From Methylovirgula sp. 4M-Z18 (GTDB lineage: Bacteria; Pseudomonadota; Alphaproteobacteria; Rhizobiales; Beijerinckiaceae), in assembly GCF_037890675.1 (NCBI RefSeq), contig NZ_CP149574.1, positions 1,984,001 through 2,048,000 on the forward strand: 64,000 bases of DNA. The letters are read 5' to 3'. Positions 51,184 through 63,170 of the stretch are shown here, one piece after another. A program made the translations under genes and the position numbers. The number at the start of each line of letters is the position of its first letter. The first letter of the stretch is position 1. Under the pieces are notes generated by a model that had not been told where the DNA came from, made no database searches, and saw only the letters and a program-made list of their open reading frames with translations.

Positions 51184-52707
51184 ATGACTTTTCTCGCCCC
51201 ATCTTCCGCCGCGCTCCTCACCACCGCCGAAATGGCCGAAGCCGACCGGCTGACGATCGCCGCCGGCACGCCGGGCATTACGCTGATGGAGCGGGCAGGG
51301 GCTGCGGTTGCGGGGGAGATTTTCGAATTTGAACAGACGCATGGCTTGCAACAGGGCTGGGTCGCGGTGCTGTGCGGCCCCGGCAACAATGGCGGCGACG
51401 GCTTCGTGGTGGCGCGCCTGCTGCAGGGGCGCGGCTCCGACGTTCGGTTGTTTCTGCTTGGCCGGAAGGAGGCTCTGAAAGGCGACGCTGCCTTAGCGGC
51501 CGAGACCTGGGACGGCCCGGTCGCGGATTTGGCGGATCTCGATCTTGCCGGCTGCACGCTGGTCGTCGATGCGCTGTTCGGCGCCGGCTTGACGCGCGCG
51601 CTCGACGGTGCGGCGGCCGCTGCGGTCGAAAAGGTGCGGCAAAGCGACGCGAAGATCGTCGCCGTCGATGTGCCGTCCGGGCTCGACGGCAATACGGGCC
51701 GCGCGGCAGGTCCAGTCATCCAGGCCGACCTGACCGTGACGTTCTTCCGCCGCAAGCCCGGCCATCTGCTAGTGCCCGGGCGCGTGCTGTGCGGGATCGT
51801 CCGTGTCGCGGATATCGGCATTTCTGACGCGGTGCTTGAAACGATTCGGCCGCAGATCTGCGCCAATGAGCCGGATCTTTGGCAGGCTGTGCGGCCACGG
51901 CCGCAGGTGATCGGCCACAAATACAGCCGCGGCCATGCGGCGGTTCTCTCCGGCGGGCCGTTGTCAACTGGCGCGCCGCGGCTTGCAGCGCGCGCGGCTT
52001 TGCGGGTGGGGGCGGGGCTGGTGACCGTGCTGGCGCCGAAGGACGCGCTGCCCATCCATGCGGCGCACCTGACGGCGATCATGCTCAAATCCTGCAGCAA
52101 CGTGCGCGAACTCGCCGACATCTTGGCCGATCCGCGCAAGAATGCGATCGTGCTCGGGCCGGCCCTTGGGGTGAACAAGGCGGCCCGCAACCTCGTTCTG
52201 ACGGCCCTCAAAACCGAACCCGACACCAGGGCGGTGGTGCTCGATGCCGATGCCTTGACCAGCTTCGCCGGCGAGGCGGACCGGCTTTGGGGGGCTATTC
52301 GAGCCTCGCAGAAGCCAGTCGTTCTGACGCCGCATGATGGGGAATTTTCAAGACTTTTCAATTCGAAAAATATCGATCTTAAACTTCACGCAAAACTTGA
52401 GGCCGCGCGCCAAGCAGCGCACATCTCCGGCGCCGCGATCCTGCTCAAAGGCCCCGACACGGTCGTCGCCTTGCCTGATGGCCGGGCCTCCATTGCCGCC
52501 AATGCGCCGCCCTGGCTCGCCACCGCCGGAGCCGGCGACGCACTCGCCGGGTTGATCGGCGGCCTCTTGGCGCAGGGCATGCCGGCTTTCGAGGCGGTGT
52601 CCTGTGCGGTGTGGCTGCATGGCGAAGCGGCCAATGTCTTCGGTCCAGGCCTCATCGCCGAGGATTTGCCCGAGGCGCTGCCGCAGGTTTTGCGCGCCCT
52701 TATGTGA
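51184..52707 (+). CDS. nnr: Bifunctional NAD(P)HX epimerase / ADP-dependent dehydratase
   Basis: 507 residues. Repairs hydrated NADH and NADPH. The N-terminal YjeF-N epimerase domain shows GPGNNGGDGFVVARLL, DALFGAGLTR and DVPSGLDG. The C-terminal YjeF-C ribokinase-like domain shows GHKYSRGHAAVLSGG, LTPHDGEFSRLF and TAGAGDALAGLIGG (nucleotide and substrate site). ATG at 51184. The stop overlaps the convergent multicopper-oxidase-like gene by eight bases. In relatives this gene often lies near glnB. Confidence 0.93.
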   Translation: MTFLAPSSAALLTTAEMAEADRLTIAAGTPGITLMERAGAAVAGEIFEFEQTHGLQQGWVAVLCGPGNNGGDGFVVARLLQGRGSDVRLFLLGRKEALKGDAALAAETWDGPVADLADLDLAGCTLVVDALFGAGLTRALDGAAAAAVEKVRQSDAKIVAVDVPSGLDGNTGRAAGPVIQADLTVTFFRRKPGHLLVPGRVLCGIVRVADIGISDAVLETIRPQICANEPDLWQAVRPRPQVIGHKYSRGHAAVLSGGPLSTGAPRLAARAALRVGAGLVTVLAPKDALPIHAAHLTAIMLKSCSNVRELADILADPRKNAIVLGPALGVNKAARNLVLTALKTEPDTRAVVLDADALTSFAGEADRLWGAIRASQKPVVLTPHDGEFSRLFNSKNIDLKLHAKLEAARQAAHISGAAILLKGPDTVVALPDGRASIAANAPPWLATAGAGDALAGLIGGLLAQGMPAFEAVSCAVWLHGEAANVFGPGLIAEDLPEALPQVLRALM

Positions 52708-54007
52708 CCTCGAACCAGCCGGCCAGTCCCTGGTCGAAATGCGGGAGGATCGCGTCGTGGATCATCCATTTGCCCGGCTCGCCCGCCACGAACGCGACAT
52801 GCTGGGTCTGCCGCGGCGGAATCAGGATGGAATCGCGCCAATAGGGCTCCCAGCCGTCGTCCATCGGATGCAGCAGGCGGCAATGGTGGCCGTGCAGCGC
52901 CAGGTCGATCGCCTCATCGGAATGGTTGGCGAAGCCGATGCTGATGGGGCGGCCGCGCGCCGCGCTGAACAGCGGCTTGCCCGGTGTGCCGGTCCAACTC
53001 GCCCCATTCAGCGACCACATCCGATCCTTTGCGACGGCAAATTCGAATTTCAGCGCGTTCTCGAGCGGGATGGCCGCAGGCAAGGCCGGATTGTCGGGCA
53101 GTTTGGCGATGGGCGGCCTTGCGGCGACAGGCGCGCCCTGCGCCGTCCATTCCGCGAGCACCTGATTGGGATCGCCGTCGCCTGACGGACCCTTCGGCCC
53201 CTCGTCATGATAGAGGGTCAAGCGAACTTTCGCGCCATCCTCTTGCGGCATGTCGAGCATGATGTCGAAACGCGCCATCGGCCCCATCGGCAAGGTTTGC
53301 CGCGATGGCTCGAACAGGGCGGAAGGCCGACCGTCGATGGCGATGAGCAGCGGCTGGGCCCCCGAAAAACTCGCGAGCATGATGTTTTGGCTCGACACAT
53401 TGGCGATCCGCAGCCGCAACCTGGTTCCCGGACGGACGGTGTCCAAGTGCGGCGATGTCCGGCCATTCACTGTCACAGCCGTTGCGCCCGGCCGTTGATC
53501 GCAGATCAAAATGGCTTCCGCGTCCCTGTCCGGCGGTATCGCCTCATCCACGATCAGCAGTCCTTTCAATCCCTTATCGATCTGGTCTGATGTCATACCT
53601 GAGATCAGGGGATGAAAGCAGAAGGTCCCGCTATCGGCGGCCCTGAAGCGATACTCGAAGGTCTCGCCCAGCGCGACCGGCTTTTGCGTCAGGCCAGCGG
53701 CACCATCCATGGCATTGGGCAGCCGCACGCCGCGCCAGTGCAGGCTCGTCGATCGGTCGAGTGCGTTGGTGAGGCGGACCCTCACATCGTCGCCCTGCCG
53801 CACCCGTAAAATCGGGTAGGGCAAATGCCCCGCATAACCAAACGGTCTCGCCAGGATCTGCGGATCCGGCGTGGAAAGATCCCGCGGTCTTGCGGTCAAG
53901 CGCGTGAAACCGTCGTCCGATTGCTGCGCCCGGCCGGTCACGGCGAAAAGGCTCATGGAGGCGCCGAGGATGAAGCCGCGGCGATCAAGAGACGGGAGCT
54001 TGCTCAT
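52700..54007 (-). CDS. Multicopper-oxidase-like cupredoxin protein with degenerate copper sites
   Basis: 435 residues with a Tat-type signal (SLDRRGFILGASMSLFAVTG). Three cupredoxin domains in usual order, but the four copper motifs are eroded: LHWRGVRLP in place of HWHG, GTFCFHPLIS in place of a His-x-His, LALHGHHCRLL in place of HPxHLH, and MIHDAILPHFDQG lacks the Cys of the type 1 site (normally HCH). It may bind copper partly or act as a FtsP/SufI-like scaffold rather than an oxidase. ATG at 54007. Confidence 0.8.
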   Translation of the reverse strand: MSKLPSLDRRGFILGASMSLFAVTGRAQQSDDGFTRLTARPRDLSTPDPQILARPFGYAGHLPYPILRVRQGDDVRVRLTNALDRSTSLHWRGVRLPNAMDGAAGLTQKPVALGETFEYRFRAADSGTFCFHPLISGMTSDQIDKGLKGLLIVDEAIPPDRDAEAILICDQRPGATAVTVNGRTSPHLDTVRPGTRLRLRIANVSSQNIMLASFSGAQPLLIAIDGRPSALFEPSRQTLPMGPMARFDIMLDMPQEDGAKVRLTLYHDEGPKGPSGDGDPNQVLAEWTAQGAPVAARPPIAKLPDNPALPAAIPLENALKFEFAVAKDRMWSLNGASWTGTPGKPLFSAARGRPISIGFANHSDEAIDLALHGHHCRLLHPMDDGWEPYWRDSILIPPRQTQHVAFVAGEPGKWMIHDAILPHFDQGLAGWFEVT

Positions 54008-54622
54008 GGTTTTGCGACTTAGGGGCTCGCACGTGATTTGTAAATCTGATGCCGGAACGGCTCGAAAACAAATGGACTCGGTAAGGCTTTCGTAGTAGAA
54101 CAAAAAGTGAATATTAGGCCTGACGAACTCGGACCCCAACTTTAAAAAGATAACTGCTCAACCATTTTTGGGAACGAACTGATAGGGTAAATAGCCAAGC
54201 TACATCAAATAGATAAATATGTTCTACTGGCAAGTTTGATCTTTGCGAAGACAATATGATGCCATCGCTAGTAGCGGCATTTGGTTTAGCTGATGCGGCG
54301 CGAGACGATGTTCTATAGCAAAAACCTCCGGCAGCATCAGACGATACCATGTGAACCAATTTTTGGAACGAACTGACAGAGATATTTCATCATTAAATTC
54401 AAATAGTTGAAATTCAAAATCGCGAAATCGAGGCAGGAGTGGGAAGCGTCAGCCGCATGGATGGAACGGCCGTTCGCGTCAGCAACGGCGTGGGCGACCC
54501 GAGCCTGAATTTGCCGCGAAATTTACCGCCGCAAGCTCCATTTTTTTGCTGCATCTCCTTCGCCACATTGCTATAGAGCGCCACCCGGAACGGTGAGGCG
54601 CGTCTTCTTGCGTCAGGCGGAC
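54008..54622. other. AT-rich intergenic island
   Basis: 615 bp, clearly more AT-rich (54100-54420) than its surroundings. Contains two 26-bp near-identical direct repeats at 54160-54185 and 54354-54379 (core GGAACGAACTGA). No gene seen; ends at tRNA-Leu. Confidence 0.55.
54160..54379. repeat. 26-bp direct repeats flanking ~170 bp
   Basis: 54160-54185 and 54354-54379 differ by small changes only (AACCATTTTTGGG versus AACCAATTTTTGG, then AACGAACTGA-y-AG in both). They could be ends of a small mobile or decayed element. Confidence 0.5.
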
Positions 54623-54707
54623 GCGGGCGTGGCGGAATTGGTAGACGCACTGGGTTTAGGTTCCAGCGGCGAAAGCTGTGGGGGTTCGAGTCCCTCCGCC
54701 CGCACCA
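54623..54707 (+). tRNA. tRNA-Leu (UAG anticodon)
   Basis: 85 nt including encoded CCA. Acceptor GCGGGCG pairs with CGCCCGC; anticodon loop TTTAGGT (anticodon TAG); a long variable arm (GGCGAAAGCTG) as expected for Leu; T-loop GGTTCGAGTCC. Confidence 0.95.
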
Positions 54708-54816
54708 GACTGACCGCGACCAGCCCATCCTCTGGACCAGATTGCAAAAAGGCACGGGATCGCCCGGCCTCGGCCGCCTTCATCGGGCGCCGTCAACCAA
54801 TGGAAAAGGCAAACCA

Positions 54817-56169
54817 ATGCAAGTGACCGAAACCCTCTCGCAAGGCTTGAAGCGCGAATTCAAAGTCGTGCTGCCGGCGAGCGACCTCGCTGCGCGCTTC
54901 GAGCGCGAATTGTCCGATCTCAAGGGCAAGGTTCAGCTCAAGGGCTTCCGTCCCGGCAAAGTGCCGACCGAACATTTGAAGCGCGTGTATGGCCGCAGCG
55001 TCATGGGCGACGTGGTGCAGAACGCGGTGAACGAGGCGAACCGCAAGATCGTCGAGGACAATGGTCTGCGCCTCGCCATGGAGCCGAAAATCGAATTCCC
55101 CACGGATCAGGCCGAGGTCGAGCGGGCGCTCGAAGCCAAGGGCGATCTTGCCTATCAGGTCGCGCTCGAAGTGCTGCCGCAATTCGATGCCGGCAAGTTT
55201 GACGACGTCGAATTGGAGCGCCCGGTCGCCGAGGTGACCGAGGAGGAAGTCAATAAGGCCGTCGACCGGATGGCCGAACGCAACCGCACCTATAGCGCCA
55301 AGGACGGCGCGGCCGAGAAGGGCGACAAGGTCAAGATCGATTTCGTCGGCAAGATCAACGACGAAGCCTTCGAAGGGGGTGACGGCAAGGACATCGATGT
55401 TGTGATCGGGTCCGAGACCTTCATTCCGGGCTTCGAAGACCAGTTGCTTGGCATCAGCGCCGGCGACGAGCGCCTCGTGACCGTGACCTTCCCCGAAAAC
55501 TACATGGCGCTGCATCTTGCCGGCAAGGAAGCCAAGTTCGACGTGACGGCCAAGGGCATCGAGACCCCGGGCGCGGTGACGCTCGACGAGGAATTCGCCA
55601 AGGGCTTCGGCTTCGACACGATCGACGCGCTCAAGGACGCCGTGAAGAAGAACATCGGCGACGAATATGCCAAGCTGTCGCGCAGCAAGCTGAAGCGCTC
55701 GCTCCTCGACGCGCTGGACAAGCGCTACACGTTCGAATTGCCGCAGAGCCTGGTCGATCAGGAATTCGCCGGCATCTGGCAGCAGGTCGAGGCCGAGCAG
55801 AAGGCTTCGGGCAAGACCTTCGCCGATGAGAACACCACCGAGGAAAAGGCGCGCGAAGACTACCGCCGCATCGCCGAACGCCGCGTGCGCCTTGGCCTGG
55901 TCCTCGCCGAAGTCGGCGAAAAGGCCGCTGTGAAAGTGCCGGACGAGGACGTGACTCGCGCCCTGATCGAGCGCGCGCGCCAATATCCGGGCCAGGAAAA
56001 GCAGGTCTGGGACTTCTACAGCAAGAACCCGGAGCGCCTTGCCGAGCTGCGTGCGCCGCTGTTCGAGGAGAAGGTGGTCGACCACATCATCTCGCTCGCC
56101 AAAGTGACCGATAAAACAGTCAGTAAGGACGAGTTGTTCAAGTTCTCCGACGAGGAGGAGGCGGCTTAA
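54817..56169 (+). CDS. tig: Trigger factor
   Basis: 450 residues. Ribosome-bound chaperone and peptidyl-prolyl isomerase. The N-terminal ribosome-binding domain has the signature [17 protein letters not shown]; the middle FKBP-like PPIase domain spans [17 protein letters not shown] to FPENY; the C-terminal domain is helical. ATG at 54817. First gene of the tig-clpP-clpX-lon cluster, each with its own spacing. The last codons overlap an inverted repeat (56158-56178). Confidence 0.96.
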   Translation: MQVTETLSQGLKREFKVVLPASDLAARFERELSDLKGKVQLKGFRPGKVPTEHLKRVYGRSVMGDVVQNAVNEANRKIVEDNGLRLAMEPKIEFPTDQAEVERALEAKGDLAYQVALEVLPQFDAGKFDDVELERPVAEVTEEEVNKAVDRMAERNRTYSAKDGAAEKGDKVKIDFVGKINDEAFEGGDGKDIDVVIGSETFIPGFEDQLLGISAGDERLVTVTFPENYMALHLAGKEAKFDVTAKGIETPGAVTLDEEFAKGFGFDTIDALKDAVKKNIGDEYAKLSRSKLKRSLLDALDKRYTFELPQSLVDQEFAGIWQQVEAEQKASGKTFADENTTEEKAREDYRRIAERRVRLGLVLAEVGEKAAVKVPDEDVTRALIERARQYPGQEKQVWDFYSKNPERLAELRAPLFEEKVVDHIISLAKVTDKTVSKDELFKFSDEEEAA

Positions 56170-56193
56170 CGCCGCCTCACCGGTGCGCTTTCG

Positions 56194-56226
56194 AAGGCCG
56201 ATCCCGGCAGCGGGACCGGCCTTTTT
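56194..56226 (+). terminator. tig terminator
   Basis: AAGGCCGATCCCG and CGGGACCGGCCTT pair around GCAG and run into TTTT. A second dyad, GAGGCGGC with GCCGCCTC (56158-56178), spans the stop codon. Confidence 0.75.
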
Positions 56227-56406
56227 GATGACATGACCGGAGGCGGCAAGGCCGATGGCGGCGGTGCGTTCTGTCTACCTGTCCCATCCCGGCGCTCCCC
56301 CGTCTTTTGCCGCTTTATCGCCCCTTAACATTCTGCGGGGGATGACTACATACGACCTCTAATGCCTTAATGGGGCTAGTCGATTCTTGAGAGCCTAGGA
56401 CAGACC

Positions 56407-57045
56407 ATGATCCGCGACCGCGATCCCATCGAGATTTACAACAATTACCTGATCCCACAGGTGATCGAAAATACCAGCCGCGGCGAGCGCGGGTTCGACA
56501 TTTACTCGCGTCTTTTGCGTGAGCGCATCATCTTCCTGACCGGCCCCGTGGAAGATAACATGGCGTCGGTCATCGTGGCACAATTGCTCTTTCTGGAAGC
56601 GGAAAACCCCAAGAAAGAGATTTCCATGTACATCAACTCGCCGGGCGGGGTGGTGACGGCCGGCCTGTCGATCTACGACACGATGCAGTTCATCCGACCG
56701 AAGATCTCGACCCTCTGCCTCGGCCAGGCGGCGTCCATGGGCTCGCTGCTGTTGTGCGCCGGTGACGCTGGCATGCGCTATGCGCTGCCGAATGCCCGAG
56801 TGATGGTGCATCAGCCGTCCGGCGGCTTCCAGGGCCAGGCATCGGACATCGTTCGGCACGCCGAAGACATTATGAAGGTAAAAAAACGCTTGAATGAGAT
56901 CTATGTGAAGCACACCGGTCGTGATTATGACACGATTGAGCGCACATTGGACCGTGATCACTTCATGTCCGCCGAAGAGGCGAAGGACTTCGGGATCGTC
57001 GACCAGGTCGTGGTCGAGCGCCCGGAACCTGCGACCAAGAGCTAA
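56407..57045 (+). CDS. clpP: ATP-dependent Clp protease proteolytic subunit
   Basis: 212 residues. Serine peptidase forming the tetradecameric barrel fed by ClpX or ClpA. Catalytic Ser110 in [11 protein letters not shown] and His135 in [11 protein letters not shown]; Asp in the KDFGIVDQV region. Starts [14 protein letters not shown]. clpX follows after 400 bp. Confidence 0.97.
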   Translation: MIRDRDPIEIYNNYLIPQVIENTSRGERGFDIYSRLLRERIIFLTGPVEDNMASVIVAQLLFLEAENPKKEISMYINSPGGVVTAGLSIYDTMQFIRPKISTLCLGQAASMGSLLLCAGDAGMRYALPNARVMVHQPSGGFQGQASDIVRHAEDIMKVKKRLNEIYVKHTGRDYDTIERTLDRDHFMSAEEAKDFGIVDQVVVERPEPATKS

Positions 57046-57445
57046 CTGGCGGCCCGACACTTTTTGCCGAAGAATCGCTTGGTTTTTCGGCTGCGGCGTG
57101 CGCTAGAACACGGAACGGCGGCGTTTTTTCAAGCCAACTGGTTTGGAATGGGCGCTAAGTGTTGCAGTAATGTGACGGCGCCTGCCAGAAAGAAGTCAAT
57201 CTGGTGGCGCCTGATCGCTGCCGAGGCCAAACGCTTGATCCGCGCCGATATGCGTGATTGCATCGGCACAGAACCGCGGCTGTTTCGTGGCTTGGGCCGT
57301 GTGACAAGGTTTCAAGAAGAGGGGAAAGCCCCGGCAGGTGCCGGGTCGCGCATGTGCTGTTTTTTAAGCAAGTGCGAGATATAATCGTAAAAGACCGGGG
57401 GTGGCTCGTTGATTTGAGCCAATATCCGACCGGATGGAGAAAATT
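57046..57445. other. clpP-clpX intergenic region
   Basis: 400 bp, longer than usual. Holds the inverted repeat GCCGAA (57066-57071) with TTCGGC (57086-57091), possibly a terminator or attenuator. No credible gene. Confidence 0.45.
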
Positions 57446-58717
57446 ATGAGCAACAAGGCCGGCAGCAGCGACTCGAAGAATACGCTCTACTGCTCCTTCT
57501 GCGGCAAGAGCCAGCATGAAGTGCGCAAGCTGATCGCAGGCCCGACGGTGTTCATTTGCGATGAATGCGTTGAGCTCTGCATGGATATTATCCGCGAGGA
57601 AAGCAAATCTTCCCTCGTGAAGAGCCGTGACGGCATTCCGACGCCGAAGGAGATCTGCAAAGTGCTGGACGATTACGTGATCGGCCAGCCGCAGGCGAAA
57701 CGCGTCCTCTCGGTGGCCGTACACAATCATTACAAGCGCTTGCAGCATGCGACCAAGCACAATGACGTGGAACTGGCGAAGTCCAATATCCTGCTGATCG
57801 GTCCGACCGGTACGGGTAAGACGCTGCTGGCCCAGACGTTGGCGCGCATCCTCGACGTGCCCTTCACTATGGCAGATGCGACGACGCTGACCGAAGCCGG
57901 TTATGTCGGCGAGGACGTCGAAAACATCATCCTGAAGCTGCTGCAGGCGTCCGACTACAATGTCGAGCGCGCCCAGCGCGGTATCGTCTATATCGACGAA
58001 ATAGACAAGATCAGCCGCAAGTCGGACAATCCGTCGATCACCCGCGACGTGTCGGGCGAAGGCGTGCAGCAAGCGCTCCTGAAGATCATGGAAGGTACGG
58101 TCGCATCGGTTCCGCCCCAGGGCGGGCGCAAGCACCCCCAGCAGGAATTCCTGCAGGTGGATACGACCAACATCCTCTTCATCTGCGGTGGCGCGTTTGC
58201 CGGGCTAGACAAGATCATTTCGGCACGCGGCCGGGGCACCTCCATCGGCTTTGGTGCGTCAGTCTCGGCACCGGACGACCGGCGGACGGGTGAGATCTTC
58301 CGCGAGATCGAACCGGACGACCTGTTGAAATTCGGACTCATTCCGGAATTCGTTGGCCGTTTGCCGGTCATCGCGACGCTGGAAGACCTCGACATCGACG
58401 CATTGAAGCGGATCCTGACCGAGCCCAAGAACGCGCTCGTCAAGCAATACCAGCGCCTGTTCGAGATGGAGAATGTCGATTTGACCTTCCAGGACGAGGC
58501 GCTCAACATCGTTTCCAAGAAGGCGATCGAACGGCGCACCGGCGCCCGCGGTCTGCGCTCGATAATGGAGAGCATGCTGCTCGATACGATGTACGATCTG
58601 CCGGGGCTGGAAGGCGTCGAGCAGGTCGTGATCGGCCCCGAGGTGGTCGAGGGCAAGGCACGGCCTTTGTATATTTATGCCGACAGGCAGATCGAAAAGT
58701 CCGGCGCGTCGGCGTGA
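57446..58717 (+). CDS. clpX: ATP-dependent Clp protease ATP-binding subunit ClpX
   Basis: 423 residues. Unfoldase that recognises tagged substrates and feeds ClpP. N-terminal zinc-binding domain (YCSFCGK ... [10 protein letters not shown]), AAA+ core with Walker [11 protein letters not shown] (~121) and Walker [11 protein letters not shown], pore loop GYVGEDVE, and IGF-type loop for ClpP docking (SIGFGASV). ATG at 57446. Confidence 0.97.
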   Translation: MSNKAGSSDSKNTLYCSFCGKSQHEVRKLIAGPTVFICDECVELCMDIIREESKSSLVKSRDGIPTPKEICKVLDDYVIGQPQAKRVLSVAVHNHYKRLQHATKHNDVELAKSNILLIGPTGTGKTLLAQTLARILDVPFTMADATTLTEAGYVGEDVENIILKLLQASDYNVERAQRGIVYIDEIDKISRKSDNPSITRDVSGEGVQQALLKIMEGTVASVPPQGGRKHPQQEFLQVDTTNILFICGGAFAGLDKIISARGRGTSIGFGASVSAPDDRRTGEIFREIEPDDLLKFGLIPEFVGRLPVIATLEDLDIDALKRILTEPKNALVKQYQRLFEMENVDLTFQDEALNIVSKKAIERRTGARGLRSIMESMLLDTMYDLPGLEGVEQVVIGPEVVEGKARPLYIYADRQIEKSGASA

Positions 58718-58756
58718 CTTGAAACCGCATGGCACTGCGACCATGTGATGTGTAAA

Positions 58757-58776
58757 GGTGAGAGGGTTCTCTCACC
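58757..58776 (+). terminator. Hairpin between clpX and lon
   Basis: GGTGAGAG and CTCTCACC form a perfect 8-bp stem with a GGTT loop, 40 bases after clpX. No T run follows, so termination or processing is possible. Confidence 0.5.
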
Positions 58777-58974
58777 GTGGCGAACGGGGCAAGCACGTCA
58801 TCACCGTTCGCTATTTTTGACTTCGCCGGGGATGCTCTCCCGAGATCCTACGGCGGAGGCGCAACCTCGAGCGATCCATTGCGGCGTGACGATGGAGGGT
58901 CCTCGGGATTTGCGCCTTGCTGAGCGGGTGGCTCAATCGAGCGTTCGCGAGGCGTTTGAGAACAGGACATTCGA

Positions 58975-61395
<2,421 letters not shown>

Positions 61396-61705
61396 GGCAA
61401 GTATAGAACGCAAAAAGCCGTGTTTTGCTTCGCGCAAGACACGGCTTTTTGTTTGGTTGTCCTTAATATCGCCGAAAATCACAGGCTTTTGCCCTCTTCG
61501 CTCCGGAGAGTCTTGCAAAACCGGGGCTTTGGCTTAGGAAGGACGCTTCGCTCGAGAACGCAATCTCGGGCTCTCACATGGCCAGCCGGATCCATCCGGT
61601 TGGAAAAGAGCAGGGGACTTGCATCACCCGCACGGGCATTCCCTGCTTGGCACACCAGTGAACGCAGCCCCTGGGCCGCGCACAGTCAAACACAAGGATT
61701 TGATC
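61396..61705. other. lon-hupB intergenic region
   Basis: 310 bp: lon terminator, then the hupB promoter and leader. No specific promoter boxes are called. Confidence 0.5.
61412..61450 (+). terminator. lon terminator
   Basis: AAAAAGCCGTGT and ACACGGCTTTTT pair in a long stem around TTTGCTTCGCGCAAG and end in a T run, 16 bases after the lon stop. Confidence 0.9.
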
Positions 61706-61981
61706 ATGAACAAGTTGGAACTCGTCGAACACATCGCGAGCCAAACTGAAACGACCAAGATTCAGGCCACCGCCGCTCTCGAAGCCGTGCTCGGCGGCAT
61801 TACGGAAGCGCTGAAGAATGGCGACGAAGTCCGTCTCGTCGGCTTCGGCACGTTCTCGGTGAAGAAGCGTGAGGCTTCCACCGGCCGCAACCCGGCCACC
61901 GGCAAGGAAATCCCGATCGCTGCATCGAACAACGCCAAGTTCAAGGCTGGCACGGCGCTGAAGGACGCGCTGAACGGCTGA
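61706..61981 (+). CDS. hupB: DNA-binding protein HU
   Basis: 91 residues. Nucleoid-associated histone-like protein that bends DNA. MNKLELVEHIASQTETTKIQA, VRLVGFGTFSVKKREASTGRNPATG (arm with RNPATG) and FKAGTALKDALNG are canonical. AAGGA precedes the ATG. Position after lon is conserved in alphaproteobacteria. Followed by a strong terminator. Confidence 0.97.
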   Translation: MNKLELVEHIASQTETTKIQATAALEAVLGGITEALKNGDEVRLVGFGTFSVKKREASTGRNPATGKEIPIAASNNAKFKAGTALKDALNG

Positions 61982-62004
61982 GTTTCCACGGCAATCTGTG
62001 AGAC

Positions 62005-62036
62005 GGGGGCGGCTCTCGGGCCGCCCCTTCTTTTTT
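62005..62036 (+). terminator. hupB terminator
   Basis: GGGGCGGC (62006-62013) pairs with GCCGCCCC (62020-62027), followed by TTCTTTTTT. Confidence 0.88.
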
Positions 62037-62138
62037 AGCGGAACAAAGGCTTGCCATGGATGGGCAGAGTCTTCTAGAACGGCGTTAGCGCTTTGGCGCT
62101 TAACCGGATTTGGCCTGACTGCGAGGCTAGATTCGCGT

Positions 62139-62214
62139 GGGCGGTTAGCTCAGTTGGTAGAGCATCTCGTTTACACCGAGAGGGTCGGCGGTTCGAGCCC
62201 GTCACCGCCCACCA
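62139..62214 (+). tRNA. tRNA-Val (UAC anticodon)
   Basis: 76 nt with encoded CCA. Acceptor GGGCGGT pairs with ACCGCCC; D-loop AGCTCAGTTGGTAGAGC; anticodon loop TTTACAC (TAC) on a CTCG/CGAG stem; T-loop GGTTCGAGCC. Confidence 0.95.
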
Positions 62215-62231
62215 GTCCGTGCTGAGGTAGT

Positions 62232-62918
62232 GTGACGGCATCAAAGCTCGTGCTCTCATCGGTGGCAGCCTGCGCCATGTTGCTTTGCGCGAGCCTTTCG
62301 GCACGTGCGGAGATGACCTTCAAGGTCGTGACCTTGGGGGATCCGGCCAAGTGCGGCGCCAAATGCCCGCAGGCCGTCGCCGCAACCGGTGACATCACCG
62401 TTGGCACAGCCGAATCATTCGTCGCGTTCCTGCATGAGCAAAAATTCGGCAATCTGCGCAATGTGATTCTCCTGCATTCGCCCGGCGGCAATGTTTATGG
62501 CGCCATGGAATTCGGCCTGGTGCTGCGCAAGCTCAAGATCGGGGTGATCGTCGCCAAGGCGGAAAGCGTTGATTCGGCGGACAGCGGGGAAACCTACATG
62601 TTGCCCGGCCGCTGCATGTCGGCCTGCGTCTACGCCTTCATGGGTGGCGTCAAACGGCTGGTGCCCGATCCGAGCGCCGTCGGCATCCATCGTATGTCAC
62701 GCCCGCAATACGGCAGGAATCCTGAGGGCAGGGGGGCGGTACCGCTGCGTAACTTTGCCTCTGACGACATGGTGAACGGATTGCGCGCCTATTCCGCGTC
62801 GATGGGCGTAAGCCCGGATCTGATCACGACCGCCGAGCAATATGCCCCTGATTCCATTCATGTGTTGAGCCATGCGGAAATGATGAAATGGCATCTGGTT
62901 ACGCCCAATTCTAAATGA
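62232..62918 (+). CDS. Exported ClpP-like (crotonase-fold) protein
   Basis: 228 residues from a GTG start, signal peptide ending LSARAEM. HSPGGNVYGAM and PGRCMSACVYAFMGG (with the Ser in the ClpP nucleophile position) resemble the periplasmic ClpP/crotonase-superfamily proteins of Rhizobiales. The His of the triad may be in VGIHRMSRPQ. Function unknown; proteolysis is possible. Two Cys pairs suggest disulfides. Sits between tRNA-Val and tRNA-Asp. Confidence 0.78.
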   Translation: MTASKLVLSSVAACAMLLCASLSARAEMTFKVVTLGDPAKCGAKCPQAVAATGDITVGTAESFVAFLHEQKFGNLRNVILLHSPGGNVYGAMEFGLVLRKLKIGVIVAKAESVDSADSGETYMLPGRCMSACVYAFMGGVKRLVPDPSAVGIHRMSRPQYGRNPEGRGAVPLRNFASDDMVNGLRAYSASMGVSPDLITTAEQYAPDSIHVLSHAEMMKWHLVTPNSK

Positions 62919-63011
62919 AAAAGATGCGGATATTGGCGCTTGACTTCATAGGCGAGCTGCCATATTCCCACACCACCGAAGGCGAGGCGCTGATGCGGCG
63001 CATCGTTCTGC

Positions 63012-63088
63012 GGGGGAGTAGCTCAGTTGGTTAGAGCGTCGGCCTGTCACGCCGAAGGTCGCGGGTTCGAGCCCCGTCTCTCTCGCCA
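63012..63088 (+). tRNA. tRNA-Asp (GUC anticodon)
   Basis: 77 nt with encoded CCA. D-arm AGCTCAGTTGGTTAGAGC, anticodon loop CTGTCAC (GTC), T-arm GCGGGTTCGAGCCCCGT. The acceptor stem GGGGGAG with CTCTCTC contains two G-U pairs, unlike the usual all-Watson-Crick stem. Confidence 0.92.
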
Positions 63089-63170
63089 TTCACCCATCGG
63101 GTGAATGGGCCGAGCCGATCGTGGCTGCGAAGATGAGCGCGAAATCTGCAATTCATTCAATACATCTCAT

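Noticed and set aside
54793-56085. 430-codon open frame on the minus strand
   Set aside because: Antisense shadow of tig; high GC at third positions keeps the opposite frame open. No protein family look.
57064-57384. 106-codon frame between clpP and clpX
   Set aside because: No ribosome binding site, no recognisable family, odd composition; treated as non-coding.
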